This document shows positions 17,144 through 26,264 of a stretch of DNA of 64,000 bases, in pieces. Where the stretch lies: positions 103,091-167,090 of the forward strand of contig NZ_FMUX01000010.1 of NCBI RefSeq assembly GCF_900101345.1. The letters are read 5' to 3'. How positions within the stretch are numbered: position 1 is the first letter of the stretch; every line of letters starts with the position of its first letter. Made by a program: the position numbers and the translations under genes. A model generated the notes under the pieces. That model was not told the DNA's origin. It saw only the letters and a program-made list of their open reading frames with translations, and did no database searches. This DNA is from Desulfoluna spongiiphila (GTDB lineage: Bacteria; Desulfobacterota; Desulfobacteria; Desulfobacterales; Desulfolunaceae).

Positions 17144-18871
17144 ATGACCGAAACAGGACAGGCGGTGATTCCCCTCACAGAAATTCCCATCTCGGATCGG
17201 GAACAGGCCAAAGCGGATATCCTCGAGAGCTACCTGTTCAGCTCCCAGGTCCACACGCTCCAGACCCTCTCCGTAACCTTCACAGCCGCCATGAAACTGG
17301 GCGAAGAGAAAATCAATGCCCTGGCGTTTCTGCAGATCCTGCAGCGATTTCACCTGGAAACCGTCAAGATCAGCGCCCTGATCATCCACGGGGTACTGTC
17401 CGAGGAGCCCTTTGACGAATCGGTTTACGTTCCATGGGACGATGAAGGCTTAGGGCGAACGGTGCGGCTGGTCTCCCAGAACAACGACGTCACCCTCACC
17501 GTCTCCGGCACCCTGCCCCGGGGCGGCAAAAGCGGCCAGATCACCCGCACCTTTTTCGACAAGGGCTCCAACGCGGGAAAAATTCTCTCGGACGGCAGCA
17601 TTGACTTTCGCGAAATGCTTCGTTACCCGTCGGCCAAGGCCGGGGACCTCCTGCTGCAGGTCTCCCTGCCCGACACCGCAAAAGACGGCCTCTCCCACGA
17701 TGGCACTCCCATCCAGGCCCCCCCGGCCAAGGAGTATCCCCTGAAGCTGGGAAAAAACGTGGAACAGGTCTACATCACCACCGAGGAGGGGCTGCCGGGC
17801 TACGATGTCAAGGCGACCCGGTCCGGTGTCGTGATCACCCACCTCGGCCCGGACGGCATCTCGGCCATTGACATCACCGACCGCATTGTGGTGGGAAACA
17901 TCGATTTTTCCGTGGGGAACATCGGCAGCGACGTGGTCTGCCCGGTGAGCATGCAGGCGGAATCGGTCAACGAGGGCTTCCAGGTCAAGGTGGCGGGTTC
18001 CGTCACCATCCGCACCATCAACGGCGGTCATGTGGAGTCGGGCAAAAAGGCAACGGTGGATCAAATGATGCCCGACAGCCTCCTCACCTGCGGGGGAGAC
18101 GTCATCTGCCGAAGCGTCTCCTCGTCGACCATCCACTGCGAACACGGCACCGCGTCCATTCAGCGCGAGGCCATCGACTCCAACATCCATGCCCACCGGG
18201 TGGCCATCAACACCTCTGCGGCCCTTTTGCTCAACTCCGGCCTCCACGCCTGCGTCATGGACCTCGAAAATGTGCGCGTCAGCGGCACCAACCACCTGAT
18301 CCTGGGGCCGGGCCTCTTTGCCAGGCGCGATGAACTGACCCTTGAAAAACGGCGTGTGGGCACGTCCCTTCACGAAATGGAGGAGACCCTCAACAAGACC
18401 AAGGCCTCCCTTGTGGGCGAGCTCAAGAGCCTCTCGGCAGAGTTCGGTGAGGACGCCTCTGTCCGACCGGTGTTCAAAAAAATCGTCGCCCTGCTCAAGG
18501 CCTATGATTTTACCGATGTCCCCCGCCTCATGGCCTCCTTGAAACGGGGAAACACCTGCCTTGCGGTGAGCGGTGCCCTGCGGACCATCGACCTCATCCA
18601 GAGCCTGCTTCAACGGTTCTGGGAACTTGAGGCGCGCGCCCGGGAGCTTGACAAGGACATCACGGAGGTGGAAGGAGCCCTTGAGGCCATCTCCTTCACC
18701 ATCAACGCCCGCCTTCGGCCCTCTGCCGTCATCGCGATCCACTTGGGCACCAACGATCAAAATCCCCTTACCTTGGAGGCTCCCACGGGCAGTGACCACG
18801 ACCACCCCGTCAACATCAAGGGGAAATATACCGCGGAAGAGGGCCTGACGACCTCACAGCGCTCCCGGTAA
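17144..18871 (+). CDS. FapA family protein (DUF342)
   Basis: The 575-residue protein matches the DUF342/FapA family. It has a variable N-terminal region, then a long right-handed beta-helix-like part with repeating short hydrophobic strands and glycine turns (about residues 190-400, for example GSVTIRTINGGHVESGKKAT and GDVICRSV). A charged coiled-coil C-terminal part follows (about 405-535). FapA-like proteins occur as flagellar assembly or polar-localisation factors and also far from flagellar genes. No flagellar gene is present here. Start chosen at ATG 17144 because of GAGGAG upstream. An in-frame GTG lies 24 bases earlier. Confidence 0.85.
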   Translation: MTETGQAVIPLTEIPISDREQAKADILESYLFSSQVHTLQTLSVTFTAAMKLGEEKINALAFLQILQRFHLETVKISALIIHGVLSEEPFDESVYVPWDDEGLGRTVRLVSQNNDVTLTVSGTLPRGGKSGQITRTFFDKGSNAGKILSDGSIDFREMLRYPSAKAGDLLLQVSLPDTAKDGLSHDGTPIQAPPAKEYPLKLGKNVEQVYITTEEGLPGYDVKATRSGVVITHLGPDGISAIDITDRIVVGNIDFSVGNIGSDVVCPVSMQAESVNEGFQVKVAGSVTIRTINGGHVESGKKATVDQMMPDSLLTCGGDVICRSVSSSTIHCEHGTASIQREAIDSNIHAHRVAINTSAALLLNSGLHACVMDLENVRVSGTNHLILGPGLFARRDELTLEKRRVGTSLHEMEETLNKTKASLVGELKSLSAEFGEDASVRPVFKKIVALLKAYDFTDVPRLMASLKRGNTCLAVSGALRTIDLIQSLLQRFWELEARARELDKDITEVEGALEAISFTINARLRPSAVIAIHLGTNDQNPLTLEAPTGSDHDHPVNIKGKYTAEEGLTTSQRSR

Positions 18872-19045
18872 CCCGGCCCCCCGCCCCCGATATTGACAGG
18901 CCTTTGACGGCCCCGTATCCTGAATCAGATCACTTGGTTCGGAAAATCCGGCACAGACAAGCCCCCCTGCCCTGGCCCCACGTTCCCCCATGGCCCTTTC
19001 ATCCCGGCCAGGGCTCAACCCGCCCCATCATCAGACAGGTGCCCC

Positions 19046-21313
19046 ATGCCCTTGGATACCATCCTCAAAGAAGAGATCGACGCCATGATCCGCGCCGCCC
19101 ATACGGCCGGACGCGACATGCTTTACGAGCATGAAGTCTACGGGATTCTCCGCGCCATGGGCATCCAGGTCCCCCGCCATGCCCTCATTACATCCGGGGA
19201 TGACGTCACCCGGGAGCTCCTCCATGCCATCGGCGGCCCCAAGCTGGTGATGAAAATCGTTTCGGCGGCCGTTACCCACAAAATGAGCGCAGGCGGCGTG
19301 CGCATGGTCCACGCCGACCCCGACTTTGTCCGCTACAGCTTCGACCAGATGACCACGGCGTTCCGGGACATGGGCGCTCCGGTGGAGGGGGTGCTCATCT
19401 CCGAGCGCGTGGAGTACCAGCCGGAGCTGGGCAACGAAATCCTCCTGGGGTTCCGGGAGAGCGAAACCTTCGGGCCGGTGCTCTCCTTTTCCAAGGGGGG
19501 CAGCGATGCCGAATTTTTCGCCAGGCATTTCTCCCCGCCCAACCTGATCCTCGCCCCGGTGGACCGGAACTGGGCAACGGCCCTTTTGGAGTCCTCCCAC
19601 ATCCACGAAAAATTCAGGGCGTGGAACCGTGAGGCGGACGTGGGGCGGATCGTGGACGTGGGAGTGGCCTTTTCCGACCTGGCCGTGGCCTTCTCCTCCT
19701 ATTTCGATACGGGCACCTCCCATGTCATCACGGAGTTCGAGGTCAATCCCCTGGTCTTCGGCACCGACGGCCGGTTTGTGGCCATCGACGGCTTTGCCCG
19801 CTTTAAGCAGCGGGGCTCCCTGCCCGACCTGACCATCGCCCCCGAAGAAACCATGAAACCCTTTTTCGAGCCCGACGGCATCGCCGTGGTGGGGGTTTCG
19901 GCTTCGGATCCCGCCAAGGCGGGAAACATCATCGTCGAAAACCTCATCCGCATGGAAAGACGCGACATCTTCTGCGTCAATCCCCGGGGGGGAAGCCTCA
20001 CCGTCGGGCCCCGAACCCTTCCCATCCATACGGGCCTTGAGGCCATCGACGCCACCGTGGAGCTGGCCATCATCACGGTTCCGGCAGATGCCACCCTGCC
20101 TGTCATTGAGGCGTGTGCAAACAAAGGGGTCAAGGCCGCCATCCTCATCCCCGGGGGCTTTGCCGAGGTGGACAAAAACAGGGACCTGGAAAAGGAGATC
20201 GCCCGCATTGCTAAAGAGGGCGGCTTCCGCCTCATCGGCCCCAACTGCCTGGGCATCGTCTACGAAGGGTGCCAGGCCCGGAAAGGGCTCAACACCTTCT
20301 TCATCCCCGAGGATAAATTTTCCGTCAGCATGGAACGGGAGAACAAGGTGGCCATCCTCAGCCAGAGCGGCGCCCTGGGCATCATTGAAATCGACAACCT
20401 GAAAAACGCCATCTCCCCCAAGGTGATCGTCAGCTACGGCAACCAGCTTGATGTGGATCCCTGCGACCTGGTGTCCTATTTTCAGGACGATCCCATGATC
20501 AACGTCATGGGCTGCTACATCGAGGGGTTCAAACCCCATGCGGGCCGCAAGTTCTTCGATGCCGTGAGGGCCGGAAGCAAGCCGGTCATCGTTTACAAGG
20601 CGGGCCGGACCAAGGAGGGCCGAAAGGCCACGGAGTCCCACACCGCCAGCATCGCAGGGGAGTACGCCGTGGCCAAGGCCGCCATGAAGCAGGCCGGGGC
20701 CATCGTGGCCGACACCATGGTGGACCACGGCGATTTCATCAAAACCTTTGCCCTCATGAACGACTTTGTCGTCTCGGGCAACCGGGTGGCCATCATCGCC
20801 AACGCCGGATACGAGAAGACCTACGCGGCCGACAACCTGGGCAACCTGGTCCTGGCCGATTTCGATGAGGCCACCCTTGCCGCCCTGCAAGCCATCATCC
20901 CCCCCATGGCCGAAGCCTCTCCCCTGCTGGACCTCACCCCCATGGCCGATGACGCCGTTTTTGCCCGGTCCATCGAGACCATGCTCAAATCCCCGGACGT
21001 GGACGCCCTCATGGTCTCCATCGTGCCCCAGAGCGCCCTCATCCACACCACCGACAAGGAAATCAGGGACAACCCGGACAACATTGCCGCCCGCATCACG
21101 CGGCTGGTCCACGCCTACAAAAAACCCGTGGCTGTCTCTGTCAACGTGGTGAGCCGGGCCGATGCCGTCTACAACGAGCTGGGCCGCACCCTGGACGCCG
21201 GCGGGGTCCCCACCTACCTCACCGCCAACCGGGCCATGGTCTGCCTCAACGCCTTTATCAACCACCGCCTGGGACGAGACATGGCCCACCCCTTGAGCCA
21301 CCGGCTGAAATAA
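19046..21313 (+). CDS. ADP-forming acyl-CoA synthetase (acetate-CoA ligase type), beta-alpha fusion
   Basis: The 755-residue protein is a nucleoside-diphosphate-forming acyl-CoA synthetase. An ATP-grasp (beta) domain occupies about residues 1-260 and ends with ITEFEVNPLVF. A CoA-binding and succinyl-CoA-ligase-like alpha part follows from about 275, with GVSASDPAKAGN, IGPNCLGI and SQSGALG. The phosphohistidine is probably His532 in ESHTAS. It would interconvert an acyl-CoA with ADP and phosphate and the free acid with ATP, giving substrate-level ATP in an anaerobe, but the acyl substrate is unknown. The order beta then alpha is the reverse of the common acetate-forming enzymes. It lies 174 bases after the FapA-like gene. 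Confidence 0.9.
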   Translation: MPLDTILKEEIDAMIRAAHTAGRDMLYEHEVYGILRAMGIQVPRHALITSGDDVTRELLHAIGGPKLVMKIVSAAVTHKMSAGGVRMVHADPDFVRYSFDQMTTAFRDMGAPVEGVLISERVEYQPELGNEILLGFRESETFGPVLSFSKGGSDAEFFARHFSPPNLILAPVDRNWATALLESSHIHEKFRAWNREADVGRIVDVGVAFSDLAVAFSSYFDTGTSHVITEFEVNPLVFGTDGRFVAIDGFARFKQRGSLPDLTIAPEETMKPFFEPDGIAVVGVSASDPAKAGNIIVENLIRMERRDIFCVNPRGGSLTVGPRTLPIHTGLEAIDATVELAIITVPADATLPVIEACANKGVKAAILIPGGFAEVDKNRDLEKEIARIAKEGGFRLIGPNCLGIVYEGCQARKGLNTFFIPEDKFSVSMERENKVAILSQSGALGIIEIDNLKNAISPKVIVSYGNQLDVDPCDLVSYFQDDPMINVMGCYIEGFKPHAGRKFFDAVRAGSKPVIVYKAGRTKEGRKATESHTASIAGEYAVAKAAMKQAGAIVADTMVDHGDFIKTFALMNDFVVSGNRVAIIANAGYEKTYAADNLGNLVLADFDEATLAALQAIIPPMAEASPLLDLTPMADDAVFARSIETMLKSPDVDALMVSIVPQSALIHTTDKEIRDNPDNIAARITRLVHAYKKPVAVSVNVVSRADAVYNELGRTLDAGGVPTYLTANRAMVCLNAFINHRLGRDMAHPLSHRLK

Positions 21314-21340
21314 AAAAACAGGCCGTTTCAGTACTCAAAA

Positions 21341-21453
21341 AGCCTCCGGCGGCCAGGTGGGGGCACCTGGAAACCCTATAGCAAATGCATGGAGGTCGCT
21401 GTTATACGAATACTCACAGGGCATTCGCGTGATGTGTGACATGGGGCAACCGC
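21341..21453 (-). repeat. dispersed repeat, module C in reverse
   Basis: The module begins with GCCTCCGGCGGCCAGGTG, has hairpin 1 CAGGTG (21354-21359) with CACCTG (21364-21369), then AAACCCTATAGCAAATGCATGG and GCATTCGCGTGATGTGTGACATGGGGCAACCG. Read in reverse it matches the other module C copies. Confidence 0.72.
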
Positions 21454-21533
21454 TTAGTCTGGAGAGGCCAATTTCATTCTTCCATAAACACGATGAAGGG
21501 CATTTGAAGTTCGGTTGACTTTAACCGGAATAA

Positions 21534-21704
21534 CTCCGGCGCCCTGCCGGGGGTCAAACTTTTGAAAAGTTTGACAAACAGCTATGCGACATGATGCCCT
21601 CACAAGGTCTTGAATGAAAGGCGAATGCGATTTTCCCTGAGGAACGAAGGGGAAAACGCTTTTGCAACCCGCTTTCAAGGTGGCACACCTTGCCGCCGGA
21701 GGCT
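21534..21704 (-). repeat. dispersed repeats: module A forward and module B reverse
   Basis: Module A at 21534-21582 has CCCTGCCGGGGG, CAAACTTTTGAAAAGTTTG and ACAAACAG. Module B at 21620-21704 contains a long hairpin with GCGAATGCG at its left arm, the loop CCTGAGGAACGAAGG and a degenerate right arm, then AAGGTGGCACACCTT and the end GCCGCCGGAGGC. No gene is seen in 21314-21837. Confidence 0.8.
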
Positions 21705-21747
21705 TTCTTCCATGCACTTTAACCATAGAAGGCAAACTGAACAGCTC

Positions 21748-21783
21748 AAAAAAAAACGCCGCGCGAATTACTTCGCACGGCGT
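21748..21783 (-). terminator. rho-independent terminator after the OmpA-family gene
   Basis: On the minus strand ACGCCGTGCGAAG and TTCGCGCGGCGT form a GC-rich stem around a short loop, directly followed by an uninterrupted T-run (a plus-strand A-run at 21748-21756). It lies about 55 bases past the stop codon at 21838. This is a strong, typical terminator. Confidence 0.85.
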
Positions 21784-21837
21784 CTCTTCATCATACAAAA
21801 AAAGCCTCATTCCAATGGAAGCCCTTCCGGGCTCTCA

Positions 21838-23010
21838 TCACAAGGGCCTGAGTTCCACCCGTCGGTTCTGTTTGCGTCCCTCCTCGGTCTCATTGTCCGC
21901 CACGGGATTTTCCTCTCCGAAGCCCTGGTATTCCATGCGCCCTTCGGCGACGCCTTTGCTCACAAAATACTCCTGCACGGCCTTGGCCCGCCCTTCAGAA
22001 ATTCGCTGGTTGGCCGTGTCACTCCCCTGGCTGTCTGTGTAGCCTTCGATGGAAACCCGTACCTCGGGGTTGGTCATCAACACCGCCACCACCTCGTTGA
22101 GCAGGGGAAGAAAATCGGACTTGATGCGCGTCTCGCCGGTATCAAAGGTCAACCCCTGAATCACCCAGCACCCGCGGTTGTCCACTACGGCACCCTGGGG
22201 CGTGTCCGGACAGCGGTCCATGCTGTCTTCCACCCCGTCACCGTCGGCGTCCAGAATCACGGGGCACCCCAGCTCATCCACGGGCTGTCCCGCAGGGGTG
22301 TCCGCACACACATCCATGTCATCGGGGACCCCATCCCCATCGGAATCCAGGATCACCGGGCACCCCAAGGCATCCACGGCCTGCCCCGCAGGGGTGTTCG
22401 GACAGGTGTCCACATCATCGGGGACCCCGTCGCCGTCGCTGTCCATGGCGGCCATGGGCTCCTCTTCCGCCATGGCTTTCTCACGCTTTCCGAAGCGCCA
22501 GCTGATACCCAGCTGCCAGGCAAGGTTGTTGTAAAAATCATCAAAGGGCATCACGTGGCGAAGTTCGGCTCGTAAATCCAGGTTATCCATCACGGCGTAC
22601 TTGATACCCGCCCCGTACTCGGCCATGAAGTCGGTCTCGGAATCCCCCACGTCCGGGTCCAGCCGCAGGGCACCGGCCCCGATGAGGACAAAGGGCCTTA
22701 AGGCCTCTTCGGGCATGAAATGGTAGAGGCCGTCCAGGGAGTATCGCTGGCCGTCCACATCCACATCGCCAGTTTCCGTTTCAGCGGAGATCCAGGTGAA
22801 GCCGCCTTCAAGGGTGCATCGGTTGTTTATGGCATACCCCAGGGCCAGGCCCAGGGTGTACCCGTCATCCAGGTTCTGGTTCCCCTCGAAGATATGCCCC
22901 CCCACCATGGGGGAGAGGTCAAAACGATAATCCGGTTCTTCAGCGCTCAGCTGCCCTGCACAGAAGGCCATCACTGCAACCAGGGCCAGGGCTTTCATGC
23001 ATCGTTTCAT
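21838..23010 (-). CDS. outer-membrane OmpA-family protein with TSP3 calcium-binding repeats
   Basis: The 390-residue protein starts with a signal peptide (MKRCMKALALVAVMAFCAG, cut near SAEE). A beta-barrel region of about 170 residues follows. Three thrombospondin type 3-like repeats come next, each with DSDGDGVPDD or DADGDGVEDS plus a pair of cysteines, and these are expected to bind calcium. The C-terminal OmpA domain (about 280-390) has EGYTDSQG and the closing RRVEL peptidoglycan-binding pattern. The layout is that of an outer-membrane anchor to peptidoglycan. The start at 23010 follows AAAGGAGG. The gene is monocistronic, with its own terminator downstream. Confidence 0.9.
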   Translation of the reverse strand: MKRCMKALALVAVMAFCAGQLSAEEPDYRFDLSPMVGGHIFEGNQNLDDGYTLGLALGYAINNRCTLEGGFTWISAETETGDVDVDGQRYSLDGLYHFMPEEALRPFVLIGAGALRLDPDVGDSETDFMAEYGAGIKYAVMDNLDLRAELRHVMPFDDFYNNLAWQLGISWRFGKREKAMAEEEPMAAMDSDGDGVPDDVDTCPNTPAGQAVDALGCPVILDSDGDGVPDDMDVCADTPAGQPVDELGCPVILDADGDGVEDSMDRCPDTPQGAVVDNRGCWVIQGLTFDTGETRIKSDFLPLLNEVVAVLMTNPEVRVSIEGYTDSQGSDTANQRISEGRAKAVQEYFVSKGVAEGRMEYQGFGEENPVADNETEEGRKQNRRVELRPL

Positions 23011-23636
23011 ACTGCCTCCTTTGTCCTTTGTATCGTGGATTGCCTTGCGAAGCCGTTTTAACGGAATAAAACGTACCATATCAGCCAACCCCGGGAATCT
23101 GAGGCCTGCCTATGACAAATGGAAGAGTCACTGTCCGTCCGGGACGGAAAAAATGCGATGAGAGCTGCTTGTGCGGAGGAAATCGTAATGCCGAAACCAT
23201 AGATGGCCGGTGCCCGAGGGCATTGAAAGAGTGTTGAGACATGATGCTGAAGGCTGTTGTTCCGTTGAGACGCTGACACGTATCTCCATACGGAGCAAGG
23301 CGGTAGAGCGCCCCTCAGCCCTTTGGAGGTGGGCCGTGCCTATGCCCGGAGCCCCACCCTTTTGGTTAATGTGGGAAGTATACACCAACGGCACCCGGAC
23401 ATTCAATCAGTAATCATTTAAATTCATTTAAAAAACAACAACTATACAGTCCCAAAAGCAGCCTCCGGCGGCAAGGTGTGCCACCTTTAATACAGGTTGC
23501 GAATGCGCTTTTGATTTAGATTGGACTGAATCGGTTTTAAAACCTGTTTATTAAACTTTATAAAAGTTTAGCCCCCGGCAGGGCCGCCGGAGGCATAAGT
23601 TTAATAAACCGGGGGGTCAGCCCGGGCGGACCGGAA
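23011..23636. other. intergenic region, repeats in the second half
   Basis: The first 440 bases are the upstream region of the OmpA-family gene. I see no supported gene there. The second part contains the repeats listed at 23461-23594. Confidence 0.5.
23461..23594. repeat. dispersed repeats: truncated module B and module A reverse
   Basis: Position 23461-23511 has the start of module B: GCCTCCGGCGGC, then AAGGTGTGCCACCTT, then GAATGCGC. The second arm of hairpin 2 is lost. Position 23541-23594 is module A reverse, with ACCTGTTTATTAAACTTTATAAAAGTTTA and the end CCGCCGGAGGC. Its palindrome has one changed centre but keeps its symmetry. Confidence 0.78.
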
Positions 23637-24437
23637 TCAGTTGAGACAGGTGTGCCGCCTGACATGGGCGGCAATGATGGGGTTGACCTTGGGACCATGG
23701 GTCAGGGGCGCCATGTGGCCGGCGTCCACGAGGTGGTAATCCACGTCGGGAATCACCCCGGAGAGGGCCCGGGCAATTTCAAAGGAGAGATCCGGGCTAC
23801 GGCGCCCCGCCATGAGACAGGTCGGGGCCGAAAGCTTGCCGTAACGCCCCATGCGAAGCCCCTTATGGGCGGAGGCAAAATAGTCCAAGGGCATCTTTCT
23901 GACGCACCCTGCCAACAGCTCCTGAACCTCTGCGGGAAGCTTATCAAAAAGGCCTTCGCCGCTGAAAAAATCCACGAACATGGAGGCCCCTGTTTTGAGG
24001 TTGCCGCGATTGATCTCCTCGATCACCGAGCCCATGAGGGTTTTCTGCTTTTCGTAGAGGCCATCGTCTATTTCGCGAACCACATGGTTGGCCATGGGTT
24101 CATACAGGGAGATACTGCGAATGCGCTCCGGCATCTCCAGGGCCAGGTGCATGGCCACGGCCCCGCCGTAGGAATGCCCCACCAGGTGATACGGGGTATC
24201 GCCCGGCACATGCTCGGCAAGGGCTCTGCGGATAAGGCTCAACTCATCATCCAGGCTGAAATGCCCCGCCTGTTCATCGGAAACACATGGGGCATCCCCA
24301 TACCCGTACAGGTCCACCGCCACCACCTGATGGGTCTGCTTCAACTCCTCCATCAGGGAAAACCACTGCACCTTCGAACTCATGGAGCTGTGAAGCAAAA
24401 CCACAGCCTCCCCTTCGCCTTCGGACAACCACCCCAT
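23637..24437 (-). CDS. alpha/beta hydrolase
   Basis: The 266-residue product has an alpha/beta hydrolase core: the oxyanion strand VVLLHSS, the nucleophile elbow GHSYGG, a lid region, and a late DAGHMAPLTH segment with the likely catalytic His. The acid residue is not certain. The substrate is unknown. I place the start at ATG 24437 because AAGGGGG stands seven bases upstream and because a terminator-like hairpin sits just before it (24463-24499). A longer in-frame version to 24560 (GTG) would read through that hairpin. The gene follows a sigma/anti-sigma/Spy-like operon but is probably transcribed separately. Confidence 0.8.
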   Translation of the reverse strand: MGWLSEGEGEAVVLLHSSMSSKVQWFSLMEELKQTHQVVAVDLYGYGDAPCVSDEQAGHFSLDDELSLIRRALAEHVPGDTPYHLVGHSYGGAVAMHLALEMPERIRSISLYEPMANHVVREIDDGLYEKQKTLMGSVIEEINRGNLKTGASMFVDFFSGEGLFDKLPAEVQELLAGCVRKMPLDYFASAHKGLRMGRYGKLSAPTCLMAGRRSPDLSFEIARALSGVIPDVDYHLVDAGHMAPLTHGPKVNPIIAAHVRRHTCLN

Positions 24438-24462
24438 GCGTATCCCCCTTAATTTGCCGTAC

Positions 24463-24499
24463 AAAAAAAAGCCCTGATGCCGCAATCGGTCATCAGGGC
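24463..24499 (-). terminator. rho-independent terminator of the sigma/Spy-like operon
   Basis: On the minus strand GCCCTGATG pairs perfectly with CATCAGGGC (24491-24499 with 24471-24479), followed by eight Ts (A-run 24463-24470 on the plus strand). It lies about 90 bases after the stop of the Spy-like gene. It falls inside a possible 5' extension of the next hydrolase gene, which argues for the shorter start of that gene. Confidence 0.82.
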
Positions 24500-24585
24500 C
24501 CATGTTAAAGGCCTCGTCCGGCATGTCAAGGATGTTGGGGTCGCACCGGCTGTCAAGCACCCAAAGGTTGCTCAGATTATCACAA

Positions 24586-25275
24586 TCACGGTCTGAAACG
24601 CCGGGGCCGTCCCTTGATGTTTCCCGTTCGGTACGTCCAGTACGCCTCCAGCTGCTCGGGAGTCAGAACACTCTGAATCGACCGGTTTATCCCACCCCCC
24701 TTGGCCATGGCCTCGGCACGATATTCCCGGAAGGGTACGCCCTCTGCCGTAAGCATCATCCGGGCCACGGCCTTCTGGGCTGCCACCCGGCGAGCCACCA
24801 GGGGCGCAAGGGCATCCTGCTGAGCCGGGGTCAGGGAGAGGGCTGTTGTCAGCTCGGCCATCACCTCATCGGGGCTCTTGTCCGCCCAGGGGAGCCGCCA
24901 GCTGTTTCGAAGCAGGTTGAAACGACGGGTCTTCTTTGCCTCATTAAGTAGCAATTGACGCTGTGCGGGCGTCAGGAGGTCGGCGATTCGGTGGTATCTT
25001 TGGAGAATAATCGTATTGACCTCGCCCAGGGTGCGATCGTGAAACTCCACCAGTTCCCCACGCAATCCGGCAAGGAGCGGATCGATGGACCGCCTCTGCT
25101 GAGGGGTCAGGTCAATGCGGCTCACCATGCGGGTAATGACCATGGACGCAGGGGGACCACCGTGCACAAACCGGCGTATTTTCTGGTGTGTCATCTGCCG
25201 CGCCATAAAAAAACCGGCCAGGGCCCCCAGACAGAAGATCAATCCCACCCCCACCATGAGTTTCACTCGTTTCAT
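24586..25275 (-). CDS. membrane-anchored Spy/CpxP-like LTxxQ protein
   Basis: The 229-residue protein has an N-terminal signal anchor (MKRVKLMVGVGLIFCLGALAG), followed by a helical region with repeated LTxxQ-like signatures (IDLTPQQRR, LLTPAQRQ, LSLTPAQQ and VLTPEQ). Such proteins of the Spy/CpxP/heavy-metal-resistance group work in the cell envelope as sensors or chaperones. Here it follows an ECF sigma factor and a likely anti-sigma factor with short gaps, so it may be part of the sensor system or an output. The ATG at 25275 is used, since it matches the anchor start. Confidence 0.7.
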   Translation of the reverse strand: MKRVKLMVGVGLIFCLGALAGFFMARQMTHQKIRRFVHGGPPASMVITRMVSRIDLTPQQRRSIDPLLAGLRGELVEFHDRTLGEVNTIILQRYHRIADLLTPAQRQLLLNEAKKTRRFNLLRNSWRLPWADKSPDEVMAELTTALSLTPAQQDALAPLVARRVAAQKAVARMMLTAEGVPFREYRAEAMAKGGGINRSIQSVLTPEQLEAYWTYRTGNIKGRPRRFRP

Positions 25276-25286
25276 GACTACCTCGG

Positions 25287-25613
25287 TCAAAACACGTAAG
25301 AGACCAGATGCTCGACGTACACCGACGTGTCCATCAACACCAGATTCAATAAGTCGTCACTACCATGGGACAAAGCCATCATTAGCACGGCAAGTCCGCC
25401 CGTCGCAAGGGAGGTCAGGGGAGCAAGTCGCCATACGGCCTCGGAAAAACCGACCCCACGCTCACTCACCGGTCGGCAGCGCTGGCGGGCGACTGCCCTC
25501 ATCACCCCGGCCTGAAAGGCCTCCGTCTCATCCGGGGCCTGCCACAGCCCTTGAACCGTTTGCCGCTCTTTCAGGGCTCTCACCAGACGGATCTCCCACC
25601 GTTCTTTTCTCAT
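25287..25613 (-). CDS. small single-TM protein, probable anti-sigma factor
   Basis: This 108-residue protein follows the ECF sigma gene by 42 bases and has a GGAGGAGG binding site. It has a charged N-terminal half (to about residue 60) and one hydrophobic stretch (APLTSLATGGLAVLMMAL, about 64-81). This is the usual layout of a membrane-bound anti-sigma factor, but no anti-sigma motif (such as HxxxCxxC) is visible. The call rests on position and topology. Confidence 0.5.
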   Translation of the reverse strand: MRKERWEIRLVRALKERQTVQGLWQAPDETEAFQAGVMRAVARQRCRPVSERGVGFSEAVWRLAPLTSLATGGLAVLMMALSHGSDDLLNLVLMDTSVYVEHLVSYVF

Positions 25614-25655
25614 TGTTGCTTCCTCCTCCCGGATAAATATCTTTAAAATCTCGTC

Positions 25656-26264
25656 TCAGGTCATTTTTTCCAGGATTTGTTTCAGCTTCCGGCGACTTCG
25701 AAATGCGTTGATTTTCACATTGGCCATGCTCATGTTCAGGAACAAGGCCACCTCACGGGTGGAGTACCCCTCCAGATAGTAAAGCTCCATGACCATGCGC
25801 TCCCGGGCCGAAAGGACGCCCAAGGCCAGGGAAAGCACCTCTTCCGCTGTTTTCCGGGTTTCCTCGGCATCAAAGCGGCGGTGAGAATCGGCGGAAAGCA
25901 CGGCATCCATCCACTCCGTCGAAGGAAGGTCTCCCCCCGGCGCAAGGGAGCTGATCGGGGTCTCTTTGCATCGCATCTCCCTGCGCCAGAAATCATAGCA
26001 GGTGCGCACGGCCACCGTGGTCAGCCATGCCCGGAACGAGCGCCCCAGGGTAAAAGACCCGAGGGAGCCGTATGCCCTGACAAAGACATCGTGGGCCACT
26101 TCTTCCACATGGTCCGACGGCACATGCCGGCAGACAACGCCCCACACATGCCGGGTGTACTTCACCAGCAACGCTTCATACGCGTTGGCATCCCCCGCCA
26201 GCACGCGGCGCACCACCCCGTCGTCGCATATCTCAGTCCTCTCGTCTTTCGAATAATTCTGCAT
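25656..26264 (-). CDS. ECF-type RNA polymerase sigma factor
   Basis: The 202-residue protein has sigma region 2 (about residues 28-95, with VEEVAHDVFVRAYGSL and FRAWLTTVAVRTCYDFWRR) and region 4 (about 140-195, LSARERMVMELYYLEGYSTREVA then a helix-turn-helix and RSRRKLKQ). It should direct RNA polymerase to a small regulon in response to an envelope signal. It is the first gene of a three-gene set with a probable anti-sigma factor and a Spy-like protein, a typical cell-envelope stress arrangement. No autoregulatory promoter could be confirmed by eye. Confidence 0.88.
   Translation of the reverse strand: MQNYSKDERTEICDDGVVRRVLAGDANAYEALLVKYTRHVWGVVCRHVPSDHVEEVAHDVFVRAYGSLGSFTLGRSFRAWLTTVAVRTCYDFWRREMRCKETPISSLAPGGDLPSTEWMDAVLSADSHRRFDAEETRKTAEEVLSLALGVLSARERMVMELYYLEGYSTREVALFLNMSMANVKINAFRSRRKLKQILEKMT

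Noticed and set aside
19031..21301. A 756-codon open frame on the minus strand antisense to the acyl-CoA synthetase gene
   Set aside because: GC-rich codon bias of the real gene keeps the opposite strand open. The antisense product is full of Gly, Asp and His without any domain, and has no binding site.
23128..23406. Reverse frame of 92 codons upstream of the OmpA-family gene
   Set aside because: No binding site, no family and composition unlike neighbouring genes.
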